6,283 bases of DNA from Actinomycetes bacterium (GCA_023437285.1 JAEZGP010000305.1:1-6283), one strand, 5' to 3'. Counted from the stretch's first letter, positions 1 through 6,283 are shown. The notes: generated by a model not told the origin, from the letters alone. Numbers and translations: made by a program.

Positions 1-235
1 GCGCCGCCGCGAGGGCGATCGGCGCGACCGTGTCCGGGTGGGCGAGCCAGGGCAGCCACTCCCCCAGCTCCTCGGGCAGCTCGACGAGCACCAGGTCGGG
101 CCGGTACGCGTCGAGCAGCGCCGGCACGGCCGCCGCGACGACGGGCGAATGGTGGCGCACCCCGATCAGGTACGGGGTCCGGCTCGCGGCGAGGGCCTCG
201 ACGGCTACGGCGGGGTCAGTGCTGGAGGGCGTCAC
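1..235 (-). CDS. DUF5682-like (YehM-type) protein, N-terminal 78 residues (partial, 3' end outside window)
   Basis: A reading frame starts at GTG 235 and runs off the left edge without a stop. It gives MTPSSTDPAV, then TPYLIGVRHHSPVVAAAVPA (20-39), RPDLVLVELPEELGEW (45-60) and so on. The signature of a short strand ending in GVRHHSP, a helix, then PDLVLVELP is what I recall for the N-terminus of DUF5682 proteins (typically G-[IV]-R-H-H-[GS]-P followed by a PD.VLIEGP-like strand). These proteins are regularly encoded beside MoxR/YehL ATPases, as with E. coli yehM beside yehL. The start lies inside the ATPase gene (20 nt overlap) with GGGAG 4 nt upstream. No ATG candidate precedes the conserved motif. 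Function is unknown. The strand-His-strand-Glu pattern resembles the TraB/ChaN/EreA-type fold, which is an inference from the short segment only. Confidence 0.84.
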   Translation of the reverse strand, partial: MTPSSTDPAVAVEALAASRTPYLIGVRHHSPVVAAAVPALLDAYRPDLVLVELPEELGEWLPWLAHPDTVAPIALAAA

Positions 236-1343
236 GCTGCTCCCACAACTGCTGCCACATGCGCGCGCCGCCGGTGGCGCGCCGGCGCAGCGGCCCGTCC
301 CAGTACGCGAGCAGGCGCGCCTGGTCGCTCTCGTCGTCCTTGCGGACCACCCCGAGCAGGTGGCCGGGCAGCAGCGACAGCGGGTCGCGGCCGGGCAGGT
401 ACGCGGTCGCCAGTCCGATGGACGCCGCCACCGCGACCGCCTCGGCCGTACTCATCACTGTGGACGGTCGCTCGACCTGCCAGCCCTCGACGGAGCGGCC
501 GGTGCGCAGGTCGCGGAACGCCGTCACCAGGGTCTCCAGCACCGCGTCGTCGACCTGGTACGCCGCGCCGACGCGCTCCACGGCGGCGCGTGCCTGCCGG
601 CGTACCAGGTTGATCTCGGCATCGAGGTCCGCGATGGGTGGGACGACCTCGAAGTTGAACCGGCGCTTGAGCGCCGCGGACATCTCCGACACGCCCCGGT
701 CGCGCAGGTTGGCGGTGGCGATCACGGTGAACCCGGGCGCGGCGTAGGCCACCGCGTCGTCGATGCCGGCCAGCTCCGGCATGGACATGCGCCGGTCGGA
801 CAGCACGGAGACCAGCGCGTCCTGCACCTCCGGCAGGCAGCGGGTGACCTCCTCGACGCGGGCGACCGCCCCGGCGGTCATGGCGGCCAGCACCGGCGAG
901 GCGACGAGCGCGTCGCGGCTGGGGCCCTTGGCCAGCAGCAGCGCGTAGTTCCAGCCGTAGCGCAACTGGTCCTCGGTGGTGCCGGCCGTGCCCTGCACGG
1001 TGAGCCCGCTGGTGCCACAGACGGCGGCGGCGAGCAGCTCGGACAGCATCGACTTGGCGGTGCCGGGCTCGCCGACGAGCAGCAGGCCGCGCTCGCCCGC
1101 GAGGGTCACCACGCACCGCTCGACGAGCGCGCGCTCGCCGACGAACTTCGGCTCGATGACCTTTTTCGTCTTGCCCGGTCCGTCGACCGGCCGGCCGCCG
1201 GAGCCGGCGATGAAGGTGACCACGGCGCGGGGGGTGAGCCGCCAGGCGGGCGGTCGCGGCCCGGTGTCGGCCGCCGCGAGGAACTCCAGTTCCTCGGCGT
1301 ACCGGTGTTCCGGCGGGTCGATCTGCCGTGCGGTCGTCGTCAT
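216..1343 (-). CDS. MoxR/YehL-type AAA+ ATPase
   Basis: A P-loop ATPase of the MoxR class, whose members work as oligomeric chaperone-like machines that remodel partner proteins, usually with a VWA-domain partner encoded nearby. Numbering from the second of two adjacent Met codons gives 375 residues, close to the roughly 360 of E. coli YehL (from memory). Visible motifs: Walker A GEPGTAKS (91-98); MoxR-type TTEDQLRYG (122-130); a Walker B position reading ARVEEVTR (161-168), where the usual Asp-Glu pair is Glu-Glu; LPEVQDAL (170-177); sensor 1 Asn in TANLRDRG (N212); arginine-finger candidates R227/R228 in ALKRRF; and a lid segment RPSTVMSTAEA (292-302). ATG codons exist at 1346 and 1343. GGAGG lies 1 nt before the first but 4 nt before the second, matching the paralogous upstream junction, so 1343 is preferred. 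It overlaps the giant gene by 1 nt and the DUF5682-like gene by 20 nt. Family assignment is secure; the cellular substrate is unknown. Confidence 0.95.
   Translation of the reverse strand: MTTTARQIDPPEHRYAEELEFLAAADTGPRPPAWRLTPRAVVTFIAGSGGRPVDGPGKTKKVIEPKFVGERALVERCVVTLAGERGLLLVGEPGTAKSMLSELLAAAVCGTSGLTVQGTAGTTEDQLRYGWNYALLLAKGPSRDALVASPVLAAMTAGAVARVEEVTRCLPEVQDALVSVLSDRRMSMPELAGIDDAVAYAAPGFTVIATANLRDRGVSEMSAALKRRFNFEVVPPIADLDAEINLVRRQARAAVERVGAAYQVDDAVLETLVTAFRDLRTGRSVEGWQVERPSTVMSTAEAVAVAASIGLATAYLPGRDPLSLLPGHLLGVVRKDDESDQARLLAYWDGPLRRRATGGARMWQQLWEQRDALQH
240..244 (-). promoter_or_regulatory. Ribosome binding site of the DUF5682-like gene
   Basis: GGGAG on the minus strand, 4 nt upstream of GTG 235 and inside the 3' end of the ATPase coding sequence. 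The 4 nt spacing equals that of the other two sites and supports this GTG as the start. Confidence 0.6.
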
Positions 1344-1517
1344 CATGCCTCCGACAGGGAGTGGTAGCGCGGCAGGTCACCGGCGACGACCCGGGCCCAG
1401 CTGGCCCGGAACAGCTCCGGCACGGGGGTGGTGACGAGGATCCGCCCGTCGGGCAGACTACCGTCGGTGCCCAGGCTGGTCTTCCACGCCTCGATGGGCA
1501 GGTTGGGCGCGGTGAAG
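1341..1517 (-). repeat. Direct repeat copy 2 (paralogous gene end plus junction)
   Basis: Counterpart of 6107-6283 in the same orientation. It encodes the last 57 residues of the giant protein (APNLPIEAWKT to YHSLSEA) and contains the ribosome binding site and start codon of the ATPase gene. It could mediate recombination or gene conversion between the two paralogues. Confidence 0.85.
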
Positions 1518-4500
1518 GCCAGCCAGCCGCCCGGCAGGAACACGCTGCGTCCAGCACGTTCCCGCTTGGCCTCGACCACCAGGTCGGTGGCCGCCAGGGC
1601 CTTGCGAGCCGCCGTCAGCCGGGCCGTCTTCCACCCGTTCCACTCGGTGACCCGCCGGTCCGTCGGGTCGGGCAGGGCCAGCAACTGCAGGTAGTACGCG
1701 GCAGCGTCGGTGGGCAGGCCGTACTCGGCGACGACGGCCTCGACCAGGTCGGGCACGCTCACGGTCGGGTCCTGGGCGAAGCGGCCGGCCGGCAGCGTCT
1801 CCGAGTCGATCGCGTCCATGAGGGCGGCCAGCCCGTCGCTGAGCAACAGCCGCAGGCTCGCGGCTATGTCATGTTCGACGAACGCCAGGGCGGGATCGTC
1901 CACTCCGGACAGTGCCGCCGGACGCACGCTGTAGAAGGCCGCGTCGTCGTCGTGCTCGCCCTCCACGAGCGCCGGCATGCCCGGCGGCACGCTCGCGCGC
2001 TCGAGGTACTCGGCGTCGAGGAGCAACGCGTCGTTGCGTAGCCGCTCCCGCACCAGCCGGTACGCCGCGGGCAGCCCGGCGCGCACCGGGTCGCCGACCG
2101 GCAGCCGGTAGGCCAGCCAGGGCAGCGCGACGGCTGCGGCCACCAGGTGGTTCTCGTCGAACGGCGTACCGGACGGCGCGGTCGTGGTGGTGCCCCAGTC
2201 GTTTGCCTCGGAGACCCCGTCGGTGTGCAGCCAGTCCCCCGGGGTGGGCCGGGCGAGAACGCGTACCGTCTGGCCGCCGCCGCGCGGCAGCATCCGGTCG
2301 GCCTCGGCGAGCAGATCGTCGGCGATGGGAGTGACGACGCCGAAGCGTTCGGCCCAGCACCGCGCGAGGCCGTCCGCGTCGGGCCCGTGGCGCCACAGGT
2401 CGGCCGGGTCGGCCGGCATGGCGGCGTCCAGCAGCGCCAGGCGGTCGGCGGCCGGCAGCTCGCACAGCGTGTCGCGGGCCGCCCGCAGGGTGTCCGCCCG
2501 CAGGCCGAGCGTGGCCCGTTGCTCGGTCGTGAGGAAGTTGGCCTCCCACGAGGTGAGCCCCGGCAGGCCGGCGAGCAGCAGGGCCGCCTCGGAGCGGCTC
2601 ATGCCGGTCGCCGCCGCGACACGGTCGAACGACCCGGTCGGCAGCGGCGCCGCGCCCTCGCTCTCCAACAACTCGATGGCGGCGGCCAGCCGGGCCGGGT
2701 CACCCCAGCCGGCCAGCACCCGCGCCGACGTGAGGAGAACCTGGTCCGGTACTCCGAACTCGCCCGTCGGGCTGAACTCGATCGCCACGCGCTCCCAGTC
2801 GCCGCGCTCGCGGTGGTAATGCTGCGGGCCGCGCAGGATGACCACCGTGGACGTACCGGTGCGCAGGACCGCGCCGCCCTGGCGGTCGACCAGCGTCTCT
2901 GGGCACGTCACGGTGAGTACGCGCAGCCGCGGGTCGGCGCCGACGTGCCCGAAGCCCGCCAGGACGCGCAGCAGCTCCCGCAGCGCCGTGCGGTCGGGCT
3001 CGGAGGTCAGCGGCGACGCCGCCCGCACGACGAGGGCGCCCAGGCACGGCAACCCGTACGCCCAGGCCGTCTCGGCCGCGGGCAGCTCGTCAGCCGTGCC
3101 CGACCCGGCCAGCAGGGCCGCGACGCTCGTGACCTGGTCGGCCATCGTGCCGGGCCCGGTATAGCCGGTGCTGCCGTCGGTCACCCCGAGGTCGGCGACG
3201 ACCCGGGCCAGTTCCGCCTCGGTCACCGCCGGGCGCGGCTTCGCGGTGCGGACCTGCGGCGTGGCCGGGTTGAGCCGCTCGGCCAGCAGGTCGGCGAGGT
3301 CGCCCTGTAGCCGCCGGGTGCGCTCCGCCACCGTCACCGACCAGGCGACCGCCTCCCGCAGCGTGGCGTCGGTGATCTCACCCAGCAGCTCGCGCACGGC
3401 CCGGCGGGCCGCGTCGGGCACGTCCTTGGTGCTCGCCTGCGCGCAGGCGGCCAGCAGCCGGGCGGCGAGATCGCCGTCGGCGCAGCGCAGCGCCTTGGAG
3501 CCCGCCTCGTCGCGGGGCCGCAGAGCGTGCCAGAACACGGGAGCCGGCAGGCCGGGGCCGGTCCGCCACCGGGTGACCGGCAGGCGCCCGTCGACGTCCC
3601 AGACGGTGACCAGCCCGCCCGCGTCCTCGTCGTCCGAGCCGTCGTAGGTCACCGGGCGGACCCGGTCGTCGCCCGGCAGGCGCAGGGCTCCGGCGAGCCG
3701 CCCGTACTGGTCCGGGCCGTCGGCGGGCGCCCAGCGCACGGTCCGGCCGTCGATGCCCGTGCCGGTGTACGTGCCGTCCGCGTGCCGGATCACCCGCCAA
3801 CCCACCAGGCCGTCACGCCACCCCAGCGGCGACGTGGCGAACGCCGCCGGTGCGGGCCGCAGGTCGCTCCACTTCGGATGGATGCGGTCGCCGGCGGCCA
3901 GCGCGACGTCGAAGAACGCCGGCACGCTCCACCGGCCGCCCGCGCCGGTCGCCGGGTCGTACTCCCGCCACTGCTCATCATCGTCCTGGTCGGGGTTGTC
4001 CTCGAGGCGCCAGTAGGTCGAGCCGTCGCTGATGACCCGGGTATGGTCCGGCTCGCTGGCGTCGCCCGCCCGCAGCGGCCGGTCGCCGCTCGTACGGCCG
4101 CCGCCGGGCAGCGGCAGCCCACCGTCGGACCACCACCGGTACCAGCCCCGGTTGCCGCCGAGGGCCTCGGTCGGGCGGCCGGACCAGTAGCAGCCCGCCG
4201 ACCAGTCGATGCGCAGCTGCCCGTCGACGTACGCGCTGACGCGCGGGTCGTCGTACCTGTCGAAGGTGACGCCCTGCGGCGCGCGGAACGTGTGGTCCAG
4301 TTCGACGCCCTCGGGCCCGAGGACGACCGCCCGGGTCGGGCCGCTGAACACCAACTGTGGCCAGAACTCCAGCTCGGTGGCCTCGCCCACGTCCCTTGCG
4401 GTCGCCTCGTGCTCGGGCCAGCCCAGCTCGGCGATCAGGCCGCCGCGCAGCGACCGCGCCAGCGCCCCGGCCATGTCCGCCGACGCCAGCGCGGCGAACG

Positions 4501-6109
4501 TGTCAGGCCCGAGCGACAATCCGTCGTAGGTCCACAGACCAGCGGTCTCGTCGATAACGTCTGCGAGGACCAGCGAGGTGGGCTCCGGGCCGATGCGCTC
4601 GCCGAGACCGGCGAGCCACGACTGGGCGGCCAGGCGCAGCCCGGCGGGCTCCAGCTTCCAGGTGGCGCGCTCGCGCAGCGCCTTCTGCCGGCGTTGGGCG
4701 GTCTCGTCGTCGCGCCGCAGGCCGAGGTGCTCGCGCAGCCCGTTGACGAGGCGCGGCAGGAAGCGGGGGTCGCGGGCGATCGCGGTCAGGTCGCGACGGC
4801 TCTCGGCGGGCAGCGCGAGCCAGTCGCTGAGGTCGTACGCCCCGCGCGCGCCGGCCGGCTGCCCCGCCACGGGCACGCCGGCGGCGAGGCAGGCGTCGAG
4901 CAGGTCGAACTCGGCGAACGCGGTGTGACCGGCGCCCAGGCGCAGCTCGCCGCCGCTGGCCGCGAGGTCCTCGCGGATGGGGTCGATCAGCTCGGCGAAC
5001 AACGCGTTCCAGCGCGGCGCGGCCCCCCGGCGCCGCCAACTGCTGGCCCGGTAGTCGATGAAGCGTTGCGCCCACGTGGCGACCCCGCCGACGGGCCGGG
5101 CCGGTTCGGGTGCGGTGGCCGGGGAGCGCAGGGCGTCCAGGGCGCCGGCCTCGTCGAGCAGTTCGAGCCACGCGTCCGTGTTCACCTTGGCGTAGCCGGG
5201 CGGGTCGGGCAGCAGGGCCAGCAGCCGGCCGCGCGTCGCCGGGTCGTGCCTGGCCAGCCGCAGCAGCGCCGGGCGGTACGCCTTCCAGAAGCTGTCGTGT
5301 GCCCGGGCCACGGCCGGATAACCCAGGAGATCGCCGATGGCGGTCTCGGCCTCCGCGTCGGGCTTGAGGCCGGCCGCCTTGGCCAGCCGCTTGAGGTCGT
5401 CGGCCATCCCGACGTACGGCGGCAGGCCGCCCGCCACCCGTCGCACCGCCAGGGTCCGGACCAGCTCGTACGCCTCGACGGCGGGGCGACGCTGGGTGAC
5501 CTGGCGCGCGTACTCGCTCAACGCCTTCGCCGTCAACGCACCGGCGAACGCGAACTCCAGATGCACATCACGCAACCGGTCCTCGTCCACGGGGAGCCCG
5601 TGCACCTGCTCGGCCTGACGGGCCGCGGTGAAACACGTACCCGCGCCCTTCGGGTTCTCCGCCGCGAGAAACGCCCGTCCGGCCTGCTCCCAGAACGTCG
5701 GCAGGAAGTGCGGGGCCGCGTGCCCGAGCCGGTCGGCGAGTTCGTCGTAGCCCTCCTTCGCGAGCCCGGGTCGGGACTTCGCCAGCGCGGCCAGCTTCTC
5801 CATGTCCTTGACCAGCGCGAGCGCGTGCCGACCGTTGGCGGGATCGTTGACCAACGCCCACGCCGGAAAACCCAACGCCTGCCGGCGACCGTGACCGACC
5901 GCGACCGGCGCCGCTGCCACCCCGAACCCGAGGTATTCCATGCTGAGGTCCTCGGCCTCGCCGAGCGCACCCGGCACCAGCCGCACGACCGTACGACCGT
6001 CGAGCACCGGATGCGCATACGACCGCGCGGTGATCGTGTCCACGGACCGCTCCGCAACGGCCTCGCCCGGCAGGATCGCGCCGGCCTCCCGCAACGCTTC
6101 GATGGTCAT
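1343..6109 (-). CDS. Giant uncharacterised soluble protein (1588 aa) of a MoxR/DUF5682-associated operon
   Basis: I do not recognise a named domain family with certainty. The chosen start is ATG at 6109 (MTIEALREAG). It has GGAGG 4 nt upstream and overlaps the previous stop by 1 nt. An in-frame GTG at 6253 would lie inside the upstream paralogue and adds a low-complexity Arg/Pro/Gly stretch, so it is rejected. No signal peptide or membrane segment is visible, so it is probably cytoplasmic. Approximate layout: residues 95-325 are helix-rich and TPR-like (AGRAFLAAENPKGAG, QAEQVHGLPVDEDRLRD); 345-580 are mixed helical; 620-860 are a Trp/Gly-rich, probably beta region with an acidic patch at 703-712; 880-950 are helical; 1155-1215 and 1455-1510 are two similar HTH-like helical segments; the last 57 residues are shared with the upstream gene. 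Sandwiched between a paralogue and a MoxR ATPase, it may be a scaffold, sensor or remodelling substrate of that ATPase (inference). A DNA-binding role is possible but unproven. Confidence 0.93.
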   Translation of the reverse strand: MTIEALREAGAILPGEAVAERSVDTITARSYAHPVLDGRTVVRLVPGALGEAEDLSMEYLGFGVAAAPVAVGHGRRQALGFPAWALVNDPANGRHALALVKDMEKLAALAKSRPGLAKEGYDELADRLGHAAPHFLPTFWEQAGRAFLAAENPKGAGTCFTAARQAEQVHGLPVDEDRLRDVHLEFAFAGALTAKALSEYARQVTQRRPAVEAYELVRTLAVRRVAGGLPPYVGMADDLKRLAKAAGLKPDAEAETAIGDLLGYPAVARAHDSFWKAYRPALLRLARHDPATRGRLLALLPDPPGYAKVNTDAWLELLDEAGALDALRSPATAPEPARPVGGVATWAQRFIDYRASSWRRRGAAPRWNALFAELIDPIREDLAASGGELRLGAGHTAFAEFDLLDACLAAGVPVAGQPAGARGAYDLSDWLALPAESRRDLTAIARDPRFLPRLVNGLREHLGLRRDDETAQRRQKALRERATWKLEPAGLRLAAQSWLAGLGERIGPEPTSLVLADVIDETAGLWTYDGLSLGPDTFAALASADMAGALARSLRGGLIAELGWPEHEATARDVGEATELEFWPQLVFSGPTRAVVLGPEGVELDHTFRAPQGVTFDRYDDPRVSAYVDGQLRIDWSAGCYWSGRPTEALGGNRGWYRWWSDGGLPLPGGGRTSGDRPLRAGDASEPDHTRVISDGSTYWRLEDNPDQDDDEQWREYDPATGAGGRWSVPAFFDVALAAGDRIHPKWSDLRPAPAAFATSPLGWRDGLVGWRVIRHADGTYTGTGIDGRTVRWAPADGPDQYGRLAGALRLPGDDRVRPVTYDGSDDEDAGGLVTVWDVDGRLPVTRWRTGPGLPAPVFWHALRPRDEAGSKALRCADGDLAARLLAACAQASTKDVPDAARRAVRELLGEITDATLREAVAWSVTVAERTRRLQGDLADLLAERLNPATPQVRTAKPRPAVTEAELARVVADLGVTDGSTGYTGPGTMADQVTSVAALLAGSGTADELPAAETAWAYGLPCLGALVVRAASPLTSEPDRTALRELLRVLAGFGHVGADPRLRVLTVTCPETLVDRQGGAVLRTGTSTVVILRGPQHYHRERGDWERVAIEFSPTGEFGVPDQVLLTSARVLAGWGDPARLAAAIELLESEGAAPLPTGSFDRVAAATGMSRSEAALLLAGLPGLTSWEANFLTTEQRATLGLRADTLRAARDTLCELPAADRLALLDAAMPADPADLWRHGPDADGLARCWAERFGVVTPIADDLLAEADRMLPRGGGQTVRVLARPTPGDWLHTDGVSEANDWGTTTTAPSGTPFDENHLVAAAVALPWLAYRLPVGDPVRAGLPAAYRLVRERLRNDALLLDAEYLERASVPPGMPALVEGEHDDDAAFYSVRPAALSGVDDPALAFVEHDIAASLRLLLSDGLAALMDAIDSETLPAGRFAQDPTVSVPDLVEAVVAEYGLPTDAAAYYLQLLALPDPTDRRVTEWNGWKTARLTAARKALAATDLVVEAKRERAGRSVFLPGGWLAFTAPNLPIEAWKTSLGTDGSLPDGRILVTTPVPELFRASWARVVAGDLPRYHSLSEA
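1348..1352 (-). promoter_or_regulatory. Ribosome binding site of the AAA+ ATPase gene
   Basis: GGAGG on the minus strand inside the final Ser-Glu-Ala codons of the giant gene. It is 1 nt from the ATG at 1346 but 4 nt from the ATG at 1343, so it favours the second ATG. The arrangement copies the one at 6114-6118, down to the TGATG stop/start overlap. Confidence 0.78.
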
Positions 6110-6283
6110 CACGCCTCCGACAGGGACTGGTAGCGGGGCCGGTCGCCGGCCACGACCCGGGCCCACGCGGCCCGGAACAGCTCCGGCACCGGGGCGGTGA
6201 CGAGAACCCGCCCGCCGGGCAGGCTGCCGTCGGCGCCGAAGCCGGTCTTCCACGCCTCGATCGGCAGGTCGGGCGCCTTGAGC
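6109..6283 (-). CDS. C-terminal end of a large uncharacterised protein, paralogue of the next gene (partial, 5' end outside window)
   Basis: The last 57 codons of a gene entering from the right edge, ending in TGA at 6111-6109. The visible residues include LPIEAWKT, GSLPGGR, PVPELFRAAWARVVAGD and the terminal YQSLSEA. Aligned without gaps to the end of the 1588-residue protein encoded next, 45 of 57 residues are identical, so the two genes are tandem paralogues at least over this segment. Its stop codon shares one base with the ATG of the next gene (TGATG), which indicates co-transcription and translational coupling. The function is unknown. The short segment looks like a compact C-terminal module, with a hydrophobic strand (VLVTAPVPELF) followed by a helix (RAAWARVVAG). 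Whether the rest of this protein has the same architecture as its neighbour cannot be judged from the window. Confidence 0.92.
   Translation of the reverse strand, partial: LKAPDLPIEAWKTGFGADGSLPGGRVLVTAPVPELFRAAWARVVAGDRPRYQSLSEA
6114..6118 (-). promoter_or_regulatory. Ribosome binding site of the giant gene
   Basis: GGAGG on the minus strand, 4 nt upstream of ATG 6109. It lies inside the last sense codons (Ser-Glu-Ala, TCG GAG GCG) of the upstream paralogue, so translation of one gene passes directly over the start signal of the next. It decides the start: the longer frame from GTG 6253 has no such context. Confidence 0.8.

Larger units (their letters stand above)
6107..6283 (-). repeat. 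Direct repeat copy 1 (paralogous gene end plus junction)
   Basis: About 175 bp covering the end of the upstream gene and its stop/start junction. It aligns without gaps to 1341-1517 at roughly 85% nucleotide identity by hand count (about 26 differences). Differences occur at all codon positions, so the duplication is not very recent. The right-hand limit of the homology is outside the window. Confidence 0.85.

Noticed and set aside
30..1367. 445-codon plus-strand frame opposite the AAA+ ATPase
   Set aside because: The minus strand encodes a clear Walker A, sensor 1 and arginine finger across the same bases. The plus frame is His/Gly/Arg/Gln-rich low complexity.
232..1557. 441-codon minus-strand frame overlapping the ATPase
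   Set aside because: It is the out-of-frame shadow of the ATPase and of the giant gene's 3' end, dominated by Arg/Pro/Ala and without domain motifs.
1343..6109. Assignment of the giant protein to the DUF4132/WGR (MolR/YehI) family
   Set aside because: E. coli yehI, encoded near yehL, has a DUF4132 domain and makes the idea attractive, but I could not find a convincing DUF4132 or WGR signature by eye, so it is left unassigned.
3527..6133. 868-codon open frame on the plus strand opposite the giant gene
   Set aside because: It is an antisense shadow produced by high GC content and strong third-position bias. Its product is compositionally biased (Arg, Gly, Pro, Ala, Gln) with no recognisable motif, and it lies over a gene with a good start, coupling and a paralogue.
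6110..6253. Upstream GTG start extending the giant protein by 48 residues
   Set aside because: The extra 48 residues are the wrong frame of the upstream paralogue, whose correct frame matches the giant protein's own C-terminus (45 of 57 identical).
1..6283. Promoters, terminators, tRNA, CRISPR or mobile elements
   Set aside because: There is no intergenic gap, since every junction overlaps. No hairpin followed by a T-run, no regularly spaced short repeats, and no transposase or integrase motifs were seen. The only repeat is the paralogous gene end.

Overview
The window comes from a very GC-rich genome. Almost every codon ends in G or C, Gly is mostly GGC, Ala mostly GCC or GCG, and genes are packed with overlapping stop and start codons. 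This is typical of an actinomycete. A Micromonosporaceae-like or Streptomyces-like host is my inference, because no taxonomic marker gene is present.

All four genes lie on the minus strand, so the transcript reads from position 6283 down to 1. In transcript order they are: (a) the last 57 codons of a gene that starts outside the window; (b) a 1588-residue uncharacterised soluble protein (6109 to 1343); (c) a MoxR/YehL-type AAA+ ATPase (1343 to 216); and (d) the first 78 residues of a DUF5682-like protein (235 to 1, running off the window). There is no intergenic space. Stop and start codons overlap by 1 nt at two junctions and by 20 nt at the third, and each start has a purine-rich ribosome binding site 4 nt upstream. 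This is one translationally coupled operon whose promoter and terminator both lie outside the window.

The partial gene (a) and the giant gene (b) end in nearly the same 57 residues (45 identical, no gaps), so they are tandem paralogues, at least at the C-terminus. The stop/start junction and ribosome binding site were carried along with this homology.

Genes (c) and (d) recall the E. coli yehL and yehM pair. From memory, related bacterial loci add a von Willebrand A protein and a SWIM zinc-finger protein, so those would be expected beyond position 1. MoxR ATPases generally act as chaperone-like machines that remodel partner proteins. The large proteins may be substrates, scaffolds or sensors for such a machine. 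No biochemical function is established for this type of locus as far as I know, which makes it the best candidate here for an undescribed system. No RNA gene, CRISPR array, insertion sequence or integrase was seen.
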